From NCBI RefSeq assembly GCF_000241325.1, contig NZ_BAEI01000084.1, forward strand, positions 23,534-87,533: DNA of 64,000 nt, in the 5' to 3' direction. The notes below the pieces were generated by a model. It was not told the origin of the DNA. It saw nothing but the letters and a program-made list of their open reading frames with translations, and did no database searches. Positions 45,405 to 54,807 of the stretch are shown here, piece after piece (the first letter of the stretch is position 1; every line of letters starts with the position of its first letter). This DNA comes from Gordonia polyisoprenivorans NBRC 16320 = JCM 10675 (GTDB taxonomy: Bacteria > Actinomycetota > Actinomycetes > Mycobacteriales > Mycobacteriaceae). Position numbers and translations under genes: made by a program.

Positions 45405-46517
45405 TCAGTCGAGGAACTCGATCAATTCGAGGTCGTGTGCCTGCTCGACACCTCTGGCGATCAGGGAGGCGAACATCTCGAACCCCCGCGATGTCGGTGC
45501 CACGTAGGCGAGCGCGGCGATCATCGCGAGGAGGACGGACCCGGATAGCCGGCGGTGTTCTGTCCATGCCCGATCGATATCCCAGCCGACGACGCCGCGC
45601 GCAGCTAACGCATCCACATGATGGGCCACCGTCTCGCGTTCGACCGCCCGGCGCTGAGCCGGGTCGAGTGCGGTGCCGAGCAGAAACGCGGGATCCCACG
45701 CAGGGCTTGTAAAGGCAAGTGTCTGCCAGTCGACGACGGTCGCGCCGTCAGTAGAGGACCACAGCAGATTGTCGAGTCGCAGGTCCTGATGTGTGAGCGT
45801 GCGCGGCCCGGTGACGGAGGCGGCCCATGATCGGCAGGTGTCGCCGAAACGGCCGATCAGCCGTCGTTGTGATTGGGTCAGCCCTCCGCCGACGATGTCG
45901 CCGTATCGTTGCCACGAACGGGCATAACGATCGGCGAGTCCGTCGGTGTGACCGTCGAGCCGGTTGTAGAACCGCATCTCGCCGCCGGCCGCCGCGACAT
46001 CGTCCCACAGTGGCGCTTGTAGTCCGGCCAGTTGATTCATCGCCGAGGCGACTTGCTCGATGGTGCCGTCGCGTAACTGATCCAACGGTCGCGTCGCTTC
46101 GGAGAGGTCTTCGAGGACGAGCCCGCTGCGTCCGTCGGAGAAGGTGATCGTCCCCAGAAACCGAGGTGTCCGGATGTCGAGGTCGGGGAGCAGCTTCTCG
46201 TAGAAGAACTGTTCGCGCGCAAACGCATCGATGCGCCGGGCCGTCGACGCCGATTGCTCGTTACTCGGTGGGAGCTTGACAAACACGCCGGCCGGGCCGC
46301 GACGAGCAGGCTCGTACGACAGCGTGACTCGAAAGCTGTCTGCGAGTTGTCCTGCACCGCAACGGCTTGACTCGATGGTATCGAGATCCGAGCCAATGCT
46401 CGGGATCTCGGTGCGCAGGAGTGTCCGAAGTTCCACCGGATCCGGGTTCGAACTCCCGGGAGGGGGAGCCGGGCTCGCCGGCGCCCTTCCCGGTGTCGTC
46501 GACGGATTATTCGTCAT
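45405..46517 (-). CDS. APH-fold phosphotransferase (DWQT subgroup)
   Basis: 370 aa with a Pro/Ser-rich N-terminus. Catalytic loop LTHQDLRLDN (His243, Asp245, Asn250) and Asp263 in VVDWQTLAF. It belongs to a different subgroup from the kinases at 27.3 and 31.2 kb and is a paralogue of the one at 48.9 kb. It overlaps the phosphohistidine-domain gene by 11 bases (start 46517; a GTG at 46532 is possible). It could phosphorylate a small alcohol in concert with, or instead of, the dikinase-like pair. Confidence 0.8.
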   Translation of the reverse strand: MTNNPSTTPGRAPASPAPPPGSSNPDPVELRTLLRTEIPSIGSDLDTIESSRCGAGQLADSFRVTLSYEPARRGPAGVFVKLPPSNEQSASTARRIDAFAREQFFYEKLLPDLDIRTPRFLGTITFSDGRSGLVLEDLSEATRPLDQLRDGTIEQVASAMNQLAGLQAPLWDDVAAAGGEMRFYNRLDGHTDGLADRYARSWQRYGDIVGGGLTQSQRRLIGRFGDTCRSWAASVTGPRTLTHQDLRLDNLLWSSTDGATVVDWQTLAFTSPAWDPAFLLGTALDPAQRRAVERETVAHHVDALAARGVVGWDIDRAWTEHRRLSGSVLLAMIAALAYVAPTSRGFEMFASLIARGVEQAHDLELIEFLD

Positions 46518-48891
46518 CGTCGGTACGAGCACGCCGCAGCGTCGCCAGCAGATCTTCGTGCAGCTCCATCCATACGTCGTGATAGGACTCGCTCAGAGGC
46601 GCTGCGAGCGCAGTATGCTCCCCGGATTGAAAGCGGTCGCGCGCATTGTCCAGTCGTGATGAATAGATCGTGAATCTGGCGTCCACGTCCGCCGCGTCGG
46701 ACAGCACCGTCAGGATGCTCGAGTGCACACCCGCCAAATCGCCGGTGGTGGCGTCGAAGTCCTTGTCGGTCTGCCACCGCGTGGTGAGCAGCTTGAACTC
46801 GCGATTGGGTTGCAGGAACGCGCGATAGGCGATCTCGAGCTGCCGGAGTTCGGCTTCGGTGAGTGATCCCTCTGCGAGAAGGAGCAGACGGGCGCGACCC
46901 GAGGCGGTCAGTCGAGCACCTGTCACCCGGCCGGATCGTTGCTTGACGAACCCCTGCGCGGTGGCATCCGCGAGCCGCGAGCTGACGACGTCGAGTGGTA
47001 GGCCGGTACTCGCGGCGATCTGCTCGGCGGTCGCGAAGCCGCGGGCACGAACCGCACGGAGGACATCGAATTCTCCGTCGGCGGTCTTGGGTGCGTCGCT
47101 GCTCTCCGGCGGTACGTCATTCGCCCATGAACCGGTGAGAAACAGTCGCGGAATCATCTCGGTCGCGACGCCGCTGACGATCGTTTCGTAACACGCGGTC
47201 GGGGCCGGATGCACGGACATGAATCCGTGGTCGTCGATGAGCTCGTCGTATATGCCGGCGGCGCGAGCAAGAGGCAGAACGAATCCGGAGGAATACACCA
47301 CGGCTCCGGCCATGACCTTCTCCTCCTGGGTCATCGAGGCGATGTGCTTGTAGAGCGCCTCGGATTTGGTCTCGGCCGCTGCACGCAGATCGCTCATGTC
47401 CGACAGGGAAAGGGTCTTCAGCTGGTCCATCGGAGTATCGAACTTCTCGCGCGCGTAGACCGCGACGTCGGTGACGAAGGGGAGGTAGTTCGCCGGATCG
47501 GTGAACATCGTCGACAGATCGAGCATCTTGGTGTTGAGATGCGAATCCTTGTCGAAGAACATGGCGATCGTGACCGCATACGGGAGACCTTCCGTGTTCT
47601 TGGACCATTCATATACCGGCTCGTTGATGAACAGGTCCCGGACGATGACGAACCCGCCGTCGGGGGTCGGATAGGGCCCGCTGTCACCCAGCCCGAGCCG
47701 GTTGTCGAAATGGAGCAGGAAGCCGAGCAGTTCCAGTGCGCCATTGAAACGCTGGAACGTCGACCGATCACTGTCACCGGCAAGCGAGATGCGGTCGGCG
47801 GTGAAACGGTAGATCCACGACGGGTCGAGGATCGGGGCGGTGAAACCGCGCATTGAGGTGAACATCGGCCCCGATCCCCATAACCCCTTGTACAGCCTGC
47901 GTACCGACGACATCGCCTCGACGATGGTATCGGCACGGTACGCGGGGTCGTGCAGGCCTAGTTCCAGCGCGATTCCACGTCCGAAACTCGGCGCACTCGC
48001 ACAGGCCCAGATGTGCAGGAGGTTGATCTTGGTGCCGATCTCCTGTTTGGCGCGCTTGCCGATCTCTGTCAGCCCGTCCGCACCCACCCGATCGGCAATC
48101 GCCTTGAGCCACCCGGGGTGGTGGAACCAACAGTCCATGATCCCGACGGCTTCGTACTCCTGGCGTGGGATCAGACCCGATTCGCCTTCAGTAGCACGCG
48201 CGGCCAACGCATCCCACTCGTTCCACGCCAAGTAGTGCAGGATGTCGTTCGTCTCTTCGATCGTCAGTTCCCGGTCGAACGACGGATCATCGAGATCGAG
48301 GACGTTCGTGGACAGCCGCGTGCGCATGATGGCATCGCCTTCGACACCCGGCGGGACCTCGCCCTGGAACTTCGTCAGGAGGGCCTGGATCTGTGCCATC
48401 TGCTCTGGCGTCATTGCCGGCGCAGCGGACTCGTCTGCAGGTGAATCATCCACCGGCGCTCCGGCTTCGACGCTCACCACACCCTGCGGACGTTTCGACA
48501 CATCCAGCCGGATACGTACACCGTCGGCGGGAATGGTCTCGCCACGTGCTGTGCGGACACCTCGTTCGAAGGCGACCGACATGATGCACGGAATCCCGTA
48601 CTCCCGGCTGAGGATCCCGAGGTGACTCTCCGGGGCGCCCTGCAGGGTGATCACTCCTCGGACTCCGGCATTCAACGCCATGGCCAAGAAGGTGGTGGTG
48701 CCGCCGCGTGCGATGACGATGACATCGCTCACATCCTCACCACTCTCGACGAATGAGATGACATCATCAGGTGTGTCAAGCCATTTCACTCTCCCCTCGA
48801 CGAGTTCACTGCTCTCGTAGACGGTGAGACCCTCGCCGACTGTCTCGAATACGGCGTTGTCCTCGTCGACGACGGTGGGTTGCGTTGGCAT
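46507..48891 (-). CDS. Large protein with N-terminal phosphohistidine (PEP-utiliser) domain and winged helix
   Basis: 794 aa. Residues about 20-130 are a swivelling phosphohistidine domain: VIVIARGGTTTFLA, then GAPESHLGILSREYGIP with His90 as the likely phospho-carrier. No ATP-grasp domain is present. The long middle (about 160-600) has no family I recognise and is rich in Trp/Phe/His (DCWFHHPGW), perhaps a substrate-binding part. Near 620-690 is a winged-helix-like stretch (FATAEQIAASTGLPLDVVSS). AGGAGG precedes the ATG. It lies between two APH kinases. It may receive phosphate from the dikinase-like protein at 56.1 kb, as subunits of phenylphosphate synthase do. Confidence 0.72.
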   Translation of the reverse strand: MPTQPTVVDEDNAVFETVGEGLTVYESSELVEGRVKWLDTPDDVISFVESGEDVSDVIVIARGGTTTFLAMALNAGVRGVITLQGAPESHLGILSREYGIPCIMSVAFERGVRTARGETIPADGVRIRLDVSKRPQGVVSVEAGAPVDDSPADESAAPAMTPEQMAQIQALLTKFQGEVPPGVEGDAIMRTRLSTNVLDLDDPSFDRELTIEETNDILHYLAWNEWDALAARATEGESGLIPRQEYEAVGIMDCWFHHPGWLKAIADRVGADGLTEIGKRAKQEIGTKINLLHIWACASAPSFGRGIALELGLHDPAYRADTIVEAMSSVRRLYKGLWGSGPMFTSMRGFTAPILDPSWIYRFTADRISLAGDSDRSTFQRFNGALELLGFLLHFDNRLGLGDSGPYPTPDGGFVIVRDLFINEPVYEWSKNTEGLPYAVTIAMFFDKDSHLNTKMLDLSTMFTDPANYLPFVTDVAVYAREKFDTPMDQLKTLSLSDMSDLRAAAETKSEALYKHIASMTQEEKVMAGAVVYSSGFVLPLARAAGIYDELIDDHGFMSVHPAPTACYETIVSGVATEMIPRLFLTGSWANDVPPESSDAPKTADGEFDVLRAVRARGFATAEQIAASTGLPLDVVSSRLADATAQGFVKQRSGRVTGARLTASGRARLLLLAEGSLTEAELRQLEIAYRAFLQPNREFKLLTTRWQTDKDFDATTGDLAGVHSSILTVLSDAADVDARFTIYSSRLDNARDRFQSGEHTALAAPLSESYHDVWMELHEDLLATLRRARTDDDE

Positions 48892-48933
48892 CGTGCCTCC
48901 TGATGTTGATGTGAAAATCGGGCTGACGGCCGT

Positions 48934-50001
48934 TCAGTCCGGCAGAAAATCGAGGGAGTCGAGATCGAGTGCCATCTGGGCGCCCAGCGCGAGCAGACGC
49001 GCAAACATGGCTTCCATTCGGGCGTTTGATTTGACCGATGTGATCGGCGGAACGAGCATGAACAGAATCGAAAACGCCGACCAGCGGTAGGCGTCCCAAG
49101 CGGCGTCGTGGTCCCACGTGACGCCCAGATCCTCGAGTTCGTCCAGGTGTGTGCGGATTTCGGCCTGTTCCACGGCGCGTCGTAGTTCGGCATTCATCGA
49201 GGTGCCCAGTAGATATGCGACGTCGAACATGGCTGGGCCCCAGCCGATCGTCTGCCAGTCGATCGCCACCACGTCGGTGGGGGAGAACAGCATGTTGTCG
49301 ACGCGATAGTCATGATGCACGAGTGAGAACGGGCCGAACGCCGACGCCGCCCAGGTTTCCGCATTCTCGACGAATCGGTCGATGCATGCCCGTTGGTCCG
49401 GAGAGAGAGCCGCGTCGAAATCGGTTCGCGCGCTGTGCCATGACTCATGCATGCGGCGCAGGATGCCCGGAATGGGTACACCGATCCGGCGGTGTAGCCA
49501 GGCCAGATCTGCGGTCGCCGTCTCGTCCCAGAAGGGGGCCTGCAGAAGAGCGAGCTGTCGGCGGGCTCGTTGCACATCTCGCAGCGCGGTTCCGCCGATC
49601 TGATCGCCGGGGCGATAGTTCTCGGAAAGATCTTCCAGGACAATCGTGTTCGGGATGCCTTCTGCGCCGGTACCGGACACTCCCAGGAGACGCGGCACCC
49701 GAACGTCGGTGTGCGGGGCCAGCTCGGTGTAGAAGCGTGCTTCGCGCTCGTAAGCACCGAGCGACGCTGCGGTGGTTGCGGCTGCCGAATCCTGGGCCGG
49801 CTGTTTCACCACTGCGCTGGGCGGGCCGCTGTCGGGATCCTGCCACGTCAGCGACACCCGAAACGTGTCCGCCATGGCACCTGCGCCGATGGCGGTCGCG
49901 CTGATGCCGGTGAGGTGGGCAGTTGCCGACGCCGCTCCGGTCGACCGCAGCGCGGTCTCGAGTTCGGCGGCATCGTTGACGCCGCTCCGCGTGACGATCA
50001 C
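48934..50001 (-). CDS. APH-fold phosphotransferase (DWQT subgroup, paralogue)
   Basis: 355 aa. LVHHDYRVDN (His229, Asp231, Asn236) and Asp248 in AIDWQTIGW match the kinase at 45.4 kb, with similar AGAMADTFRVSL and LEDLSE segments. The GTG at 50001 has AAAGGA upstream. It is 42 bases before the phosphohistidine-domain gene, so the latter is flanked by two sister kinases. Substrate unknown; an alcohol or hydroxyacyl-CoA is likely from the operon content. Confidence 0.8.
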   Translation of the reverse strand: MIVTRSGVNDAAELETALRSTGAASATAHLTGISATAIGAGAMADTFRVSLTWQDPDSGPPSAVVKQPAQDSAAATTAASLGAYEREARFYTELAPHTDVRVPRLLGVSGTGAEGIPNTIVLEDLSENYRPGDQIGGTALRDVQRARRQLALLQAPFWDETATADLAWLHRRIGVPIPGILRRMHESWHSARTDFDAALSPDQRACIDRFVENAETWAASAFGPFSLVHHDYRVDNMLFSPTDVVAIDWQTIGWGPAMFDVAYLLGTSMNAELRRAVEQAEIRTHLDELEDLGVTWDHDAAWDAYRWSAFSILFMLVPPITSVKSNARMEAMFARLLALGAQMALDLDSLDFLPD

Positions 50002-50046
50002 CGCTGATCCTTTCGTTCGTCGATCGCGAGTGATCTGATCGGGCGG

Positions 50047-52185
50047 TCAGACTCGGGTGATGAGAGCATCGAGTGCCTCGATCCGATCGCCGTCGACGAG
50101 CAGTGGATTGACCTCGACGGACTCGATGTCACCCGCGAGCGCCTCGGCCACCGATGTGATCGACACGATCGTGTCGACCAGCAGGTCCATGTCCACGGGT
50201 TTGCTGCCGCGGAATCCGTGCAGCAGCCGACACCCGCGCAACTCGCCGAGCATCGCGATGATGTCCCCACGGCCGACCGGCAGCACCCGTAACGCGGTGT
50301 CGTCGAGCAGTTCCACCAGCGCTCCGCCCATGGCGATCGCCAGCACCTGCCCCCAGTCGGCGTCCCGGGTCACGCCTACCAACAGCTCGATACCGCTGCG
50401 CCGCATCGGACTGACCAACACGCCGTCCAAGGTGACACCGGCCGCATCGGCCCGCTCGGTGATCCGTTTGTAGGAGTCCCCAACCGCCGCGTCCCCAACG
50501 AGATCAAGTTCCACACCGCCGAGTTCCGTTTTGTGCGCCACCTCCGCCGAACACATCTTGAGCACGACGGCTCCATCGAATGCCTCGGCGGCCGTGATGG
50601 CCTCGTCGCGGCTCGTCGCCAGCGTCGACGGGACGAACGGGACCCCGGCGACGCCGAGCAGATCGCGCGCGACCTTCTCACTGAGCGAGGGCGAATCCGG
50701 AAGTCGGATGGACGCATCGGGCGCGACGCCCGACCTCTGCGGCTCGGACGTCCCGGGTGAGCGTGATCGAAGCCAGGTCGACCAGTGGGCGAGGCCGGCG
50801 GCGGCCCGGACGAATCGCTCCACCCCCGGTAGGACGGTGGCGATACCGCTCTGTGCCTTGATGTCTCGAACCTGCTCGGATTGTGGTTGATCGATCTGCG
50901 GGAAGATCACACCGGGGATGCCGGTGGCGCGAATGGCCGCGCCGACCGCGGTGAAGGTGTCGACGCGCTGCGGTTCGCCATCGGTGGGCAGCGACGTGAC
51001 CGCACCGATGAGTCCGATCTCGGGCTGGGCCGCAAGTGCCTCGAAGGCGCCGCGCCACATGTCCGGTCTGGTGGCCGCTGCTCCGGTGATGTCGAGCGGA
51101 TTCTGGGGATGGGCGAAGGACGGGAGTATCGCGGTCAGGCGGGTGCGTGTGCTGTCGGACAGTGGAGGCAGTTGCAGACCCACATCGTGTCCTTGGTCGG
51201 CGATCAGATCACACGCGCCGCCCGACACCGACATGATCCCGACGCCGCTCCGCGGCAGCGGGCCGGTGTTCGCGCACAGCATTCCGGTGCAGATCAGGTC
51301 TTCGACCGAACGCACCCGGATGACGCCTTCCTGCCGCAGAAGCGCATCGATCACCCGGTCATCACCAACCAGTGCACCGGTGTGCGCCTTCGCCGTCGCG
51401 GCCGCGAGTTCCGAGGTGCCCGCCTTCAGGATGATGATCGCCTTGCCCAGCTCGGCGGCGCGGCGTGCCGCCGCACGGAACACGTCGGATTTGCGGATGG
51501 TCTCGGCGAAGATGCCGATTGACCGCGTGTGTTCGTCCTCGACGAGGTGTCGCACCACGTCTGCGACGGTGATCATCGATTCGTTTCCGGTGGTGACGAC
51601 GAAGCTGAAACGTGCATCGTTGCGCGCGGCGTAGCCGACCAGCGACGACCCGACCGCACCGCTCTGGGTCACCAGCGCGAACGGACCGGGCTCGATGGGC
51701 ATGTCGAGGCCGAGCGCGCACAGTGCGATGCCGTCGGCGAAGTTGGCGAAGCCCAGGTGATTCGGGCCCAGCAGCACCACCCCGAGCTCTTCGGCCAGAC
51801 CGACGAGTTGGTCTTGTTGGCGTCGGCCGTCCGGTCCTTCTTCGGCCCACCCCTGACTCAGGACGGCCGCGGCCTTGGCTCCCCCGGCCGCCGCGTCGCG
51901 GAGTGCGTCGGCTGTTGCCTTCTGCGGTGTCAGTAGGAAGGCACAGTCGATACCGCCCTCGATATCCCGACAGGACGGCACGGTCGGGGTCCCGTGGACC
52001 ACCGCGGTCCGCGGGTTGACCAGGGTGATGGGCTTGCCGGCGTCGAGGCGTGCGTGCTGGGTGAAGGCTCTGCGCGAGAACAGGTTCTTGTCGCTCGCGC
52101 CGACGAGTGCGATCCGCTCGGGTCGGAGGAGATGGTCGAGTTGCTCGCTGGTGACCGGTCGGTTCAGTGGCACTGGGTGTCCCAT
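50047..52185 (-). CDS. ADP-forming acyl-CoA synthetase (fused alpha-beta)
   Basis: 712 aa, the usual size of single-chain NDP-forming synthetases. It has a CoA-binding Rossmann part (ERIALVGASDKNLFS), the succinyl-CoA-ligase-like part with phospho-His268 in AKAHTGALVGDD, and a C-terminal ATP-grasp part (VAHKTELGGVELDL). It could make or break a CoA thioester with ADP/ATP. The start at 52185 is chosen by homology; the ribosome site is weak. It follows the P450, aldehyde and alcohol dehydrogenases, so it may activate the acid they form. Confidence 0.87.
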   Translation of the reverse strand: MGHPVPLNRPVTSEQLDHLLRPERIALVGASDKNLFSRRAFTQHARLDAGKPITLVNPRTAVVHGTPTVPSCRDIEGGIDCAFLLTPQKATADALRDAAAGGAKAAAVLSQGWAEEGPDGRRQQDQLVGLAEELGVVLLGPNHLGFANFADGIALCALGLDMPIEPGPFALVTQSGAVGSSLVGYAARNDARFSFVVTTGNESMITVADVVRHLVEDEHTRSIGIFAETIRKSDVFRAAARRAAELGKAIIILKAGTSELAAATAKAHTGALVGDDRVIDALLRQEGVIRVRSVEDLICTGMLCANTGPLPRSGVGIMSVSGGACDLIADQGHDVGLQLPPLSDSTRTRLTAILPSFAHPQNPLDITGAAATRPDMWRGAFEALAAQPEIGLIGAVTSLPTDGEPQRVDTFTAVGAAIRATGIPGVIFPQIDQPQSEQVRDIKAQSGIATVLPGVERFVRAAAGLAHWSTWLRSRSPGTSEPQRSGVAPDASIRLPDSPSLSEKVARDLLGVAGVPFVPSTLATSRDEAITAAEAFDGAVVLKMCSAEVAHKTELGGVELDLVGDAAVGDSYKRITERADAAGVTLDGVLVSPMRRSGIELLVGVTRDADWGQVLAIAMGGALVELLDDTALRVLPVGRGDIIAMLGELRGCRLLHGFRGSKPVDMDLLVDTIVSITSVAEALAGDIESVEVNPLLVDGDRIEALDALITRV

Positions 52186-52253
52186 TCCGTAGTCTGCATG
52201 GCTTGTACAGCAGTGCGAGGTAGTGAGTGGCGAAATATCCGGCAGATGGGCAT

Positions 52254-53324
52254 TCAGATGCTCACCATCGTCCGCAATGAGGTGCCGGATCGCTGTGCCG
52301 ATACGACGTCGTTGATTTTCGCGAGGTCCACGACGTCGTCGACCATACTTGCGAGATCGAAACGTCCTGTGCGCCATAGAGAGATGAGCTCGGGGACGTC
52401 GCGTTGCATGTCAGCCGAGCCGTAGTACGAACCAATGAGCTGCTTGGCGTCGTGGAAGAGCTCCTGTGCGCTGAACTCGACCGGATCGTCGGCTCGTCCC
52501 GCGCCCACGACGACAACCCGTCCGCCACGCCGGGCTGACGACCACGCGGATCGGATGGTCGATGACCGCGCAACCGCGTCGATGACGACATCGAATCCCG
52601 GCGCGTCGGTGAGTGCCGAGGTGGGATCGTCGTCGGGGGTGAGCGCATGGCTTGCGCCCAGGGAGATCGCCATGCTGCGCCGCGACGCGAACGGGTCGAC
52701 GGCAACCAGCTCGCCGGCCCCGGCGATCCGCGCACCCTGTAGTGCGCTCAGACCCACTGCACCGCAACCGATCACCAACACCGATTCACCCGGGCGGACC
52801 TGTGCGGAATGAACGGCGGCGCCGAATCCGGTGGGTACCGCACAACCGAGGAGCGCGGCGTATTCGAATGGGATGTCGGCCGGCAGCGTGATCACCCCGG
52901 AGGCGGCGATGACCGTCTCTTCGGCAAAGGTGGCGGTACCCAGGCCTGCCTGGACGGCGGAGCCGTCGACCGTCAATCCGGCGCCCTGCTCGCTGGACCG
53001 CTTGCGATTAGAGCAGATGTAGGTCTCGTGTCGACGGCAGTTGTAACATCGGCCACATGGTGGGACCCAGGTGATGAGTACGCGATCACCGACTGCCAGT
53101 CCGGTTACGCCGGAGCCGATCTCCACAATCTCACCGGCTCCTTCGTGGCCCAGGACAACCGGCGCGGTCTGACCGAACGCACCGCCGGACAACGAGATGT
53201 CCGTTTGACACACCCCGGCCGCCCGCACCCGGACCGCAACCTCGCCGGGACCTGGCTCACGGCGTGTCGCGTCCGCGCGCACGTCGAACGGACCACCGAT
53301 CGCCCACGTCACTGCTGCTCGCAT
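52254..53324 (-). CDS. Zinc-dependent alcohol dehydrogenase (second)
   Basis: 356 aa MDR enzyme with GVCQTDISLSGG, GHEGAGE, the structural-zinc cluster CGRCYNCRRHETYIC and CGAVGLSA for NAD. It is related to the enzyme at 0.1 kb but clearly distinct. AGGAG precedes the ATG at 53324. It lies ten bases after the aldehyde dehydrogenase. It should oxidise the alcohol made by the P450 at 54.8 kb. Confidence 0.9.
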   Translation of the reverse strand: MRAAVTWAIGGPFDVRADATRREPGPGEVAVRVRAAGVCQTDISLSGGAFGQTAPVVLGHEGAGEIVEIGSGVTGLAVGDRVLITWVPPCGRCYNCRRHETYICSNRKRSSEQGAGLTVDGSAVQAGLGTATFAEETVIAASGVITLPADIPFEYAALLGCAVPTGFGAAVHSAQVRPGESVLVIGCGAVGLSALQGARIAGAGELVAVDPFASRRSMAISLGASHALTPDDDPTSALTDAPGFDVVIDAVARSSTIRSAWSSARRGGRVVVVGAGRADDPVEFSAQELFHDAKQLIGSYYGSADMQRDVPELISLWRTGRFDLASMVDDVVDLAKINDVVSAQRSGTSLRTMVSI

Positions 53325-53334
53325 TGGTCTTCTC

Positions 53335-54804
53335 CTACGACTTGTGGTGGAGGCCGAGTACGGCCTTGGTTTCCAGGTATTCGTCCAGGCCGAATCGGCC
53401 GAGCTCGCGACCGATCCCGGACGCTTTGTATCCCCCGAAGGGCGCGACCGGCGGCTGCGGTGAACGCACACCGTTGATCCGCACCTGCCCTGCCGCGATA
53501 TGCCGCGCAAGAGCTTCGGCCAGAGCCGGATCGGCCGACCACACCTCGGCCGACAGTCCGTACGGTGTGTCGTTGGCGATCCGGACCGCATCGTCAAACC
53601 CTTGGTGCCCCAGCAGCACAAGCACGGGACCGAAGATCTCGTCGGTGACCACGGGATCGTTCTCGCCGACGTCGGTCACAATCGCCGGGGTCACGTAGTA
53701 CCCGGCGTCGAAGCCGTCGGCCCGCACCCCGCCGGCGACCGTTGCCCCGCGAGCGCGCGCGGCATCGAGATAACCCAGAACCTTGTCTCGCTGTGCGGCA
53801 GATGCCAAGGGGCCCATCGTCGTCGACGGATCAATCGGGTCCCCGAGGACGTAGGACGCAGCTGCCGCGACAGCGATCTCCCGAGCCCGCGCAAGTTCGC
53901 CGTCGGGGACGATGAGCCGGGTCGGCGCGTTGCACTTCTGGCCGGCATTGGTGAAACAGTTCCTCACCGTGGTGCGGACGGCGATCTCCAAATCGGCGTC
54001 GTCGAGCACCACCGCGGGCGACTTGCCGCCGAGCTCGAGGGTTGCCCGGATGACTCGACCGCCGGCGACCTGACCGATGTGTTTGCCGACCGTCAGTGAC
54101 CCAGTGAAGGAGACGAGGTCATAGCCCTCTGACTGGACCAGCATCTCGCCCGTGGTGCTGCCGCGACCGGTGACGACATTGACCACGCCGGCCGGTATCC
54201 CCGCCGCGTCGCACAGCTCCGCCAGGAACAGTGCGTTGAGTGGCGTCAGCTCAGCCGGTTTCAGCACAACAGTGCATCCGGTCGCCAGGGCCGGCGCCAA
54301 CTTGGCGATGATCTGATGTACCGGGAAGTTCCACGGAGTGATGGCCAACACCACCCCGACGGGTTCACGCACGATTGTGGTGCCGGACTCGTCGTCGTAT
54401 TCCCACCGGGTGGTCCGGGCGACGTCGACGATACTGCGCAGCACCGATTCCGGGAACGCCGCCTGGACAGCCCGCGATTCCGTCAGCGGCATGCCGATCT
54501 CCATCGAGGCGAGCACAGCGAGCTCTTCACCGCGATCGTGTAGGGCGTCCGCGAGTGCGTCGAGTAGCTCGGCCCGGTGTTCGACGGTGGTGGCCGCCCA
54601 TGGTCCCAGGGCCTGTCGCGCCGCAGCGAAGGCCGCATCGATGTCGGCTCTGGTGCACTCGATCACCGACCCGATGACCTGCTCGGTTGCCGGGTTGTGC
54701 ACCGGGACGAGTTCTCGATCCGACGGCGAACTCCACCGTCCGTCGATGTACAAGCGCGCGTCCGGCACCACGACGGTGTCCGGCGCGAGTTCGGTACCCG
54801 TCAT
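53335..54804 (-). CDS. Aldehyde dehydrogenase (second)
   Basis: 489 aa with PWN (Asn159), the Glu257 motif LELGGKSP and nucleophile Cys291 in NAGQKCNAP. It starts three bases after the P450 stop and precedes the alcohol dehydrogenase, giving a P450-ALDH-ADH order that turns a methyl group into a carboxylate. Fully intact. Confidence 0.92.
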   Translation of the reverse strand: MTGTELAPDTVVVPDARLYIDGRWSSPSDRELVPVHNPATEQVIGSVIECTRADIDAAFAAARQALGPWAATTVEHRAELLDALADALHDRGEELAVLASMEIGMPLTESRAVQAAFPESVLRSIVDVARTTRWEYDDESGTTIVREPVGVVLAITPWNFPVHQIIAKLAPALATGCTVVLKPAELTPLNALFLAELCDAAGIPAGVVNVVTGRGSTTGEMLVQSEGYDLVSFTGSLTVGKHIGQVAGGRVIRATLELGGKSPAVVLDDADLEIAVRTTVRNCFTNAGQKCNAPTRLIVPDGELARAREIAVAAAASYVLGDPIDPSTTMGPLASAAQRDKVLGYLDAARARGATVAGGVRADGFDAGYYVTPAIVTDVGENDPVVTDEIFGPVLVLLGHQGFDDAVRIANDTPYGLSAEVWSADPALAEALARHIAAGQVRINGVRSPQPPVAPFGGYKASGIGRELGRFGLDEYLETKAVLGLHHKS

Positions 54805-54807
54805 CGA

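Noticed and set aside
27330..50001. Aminoglycoside resistance genes
   Set aside because: The four APH-fold proteins are in catabolic operons and two match the ACAD10/LvaA-type motif; the fold alone does not indicate resistance.
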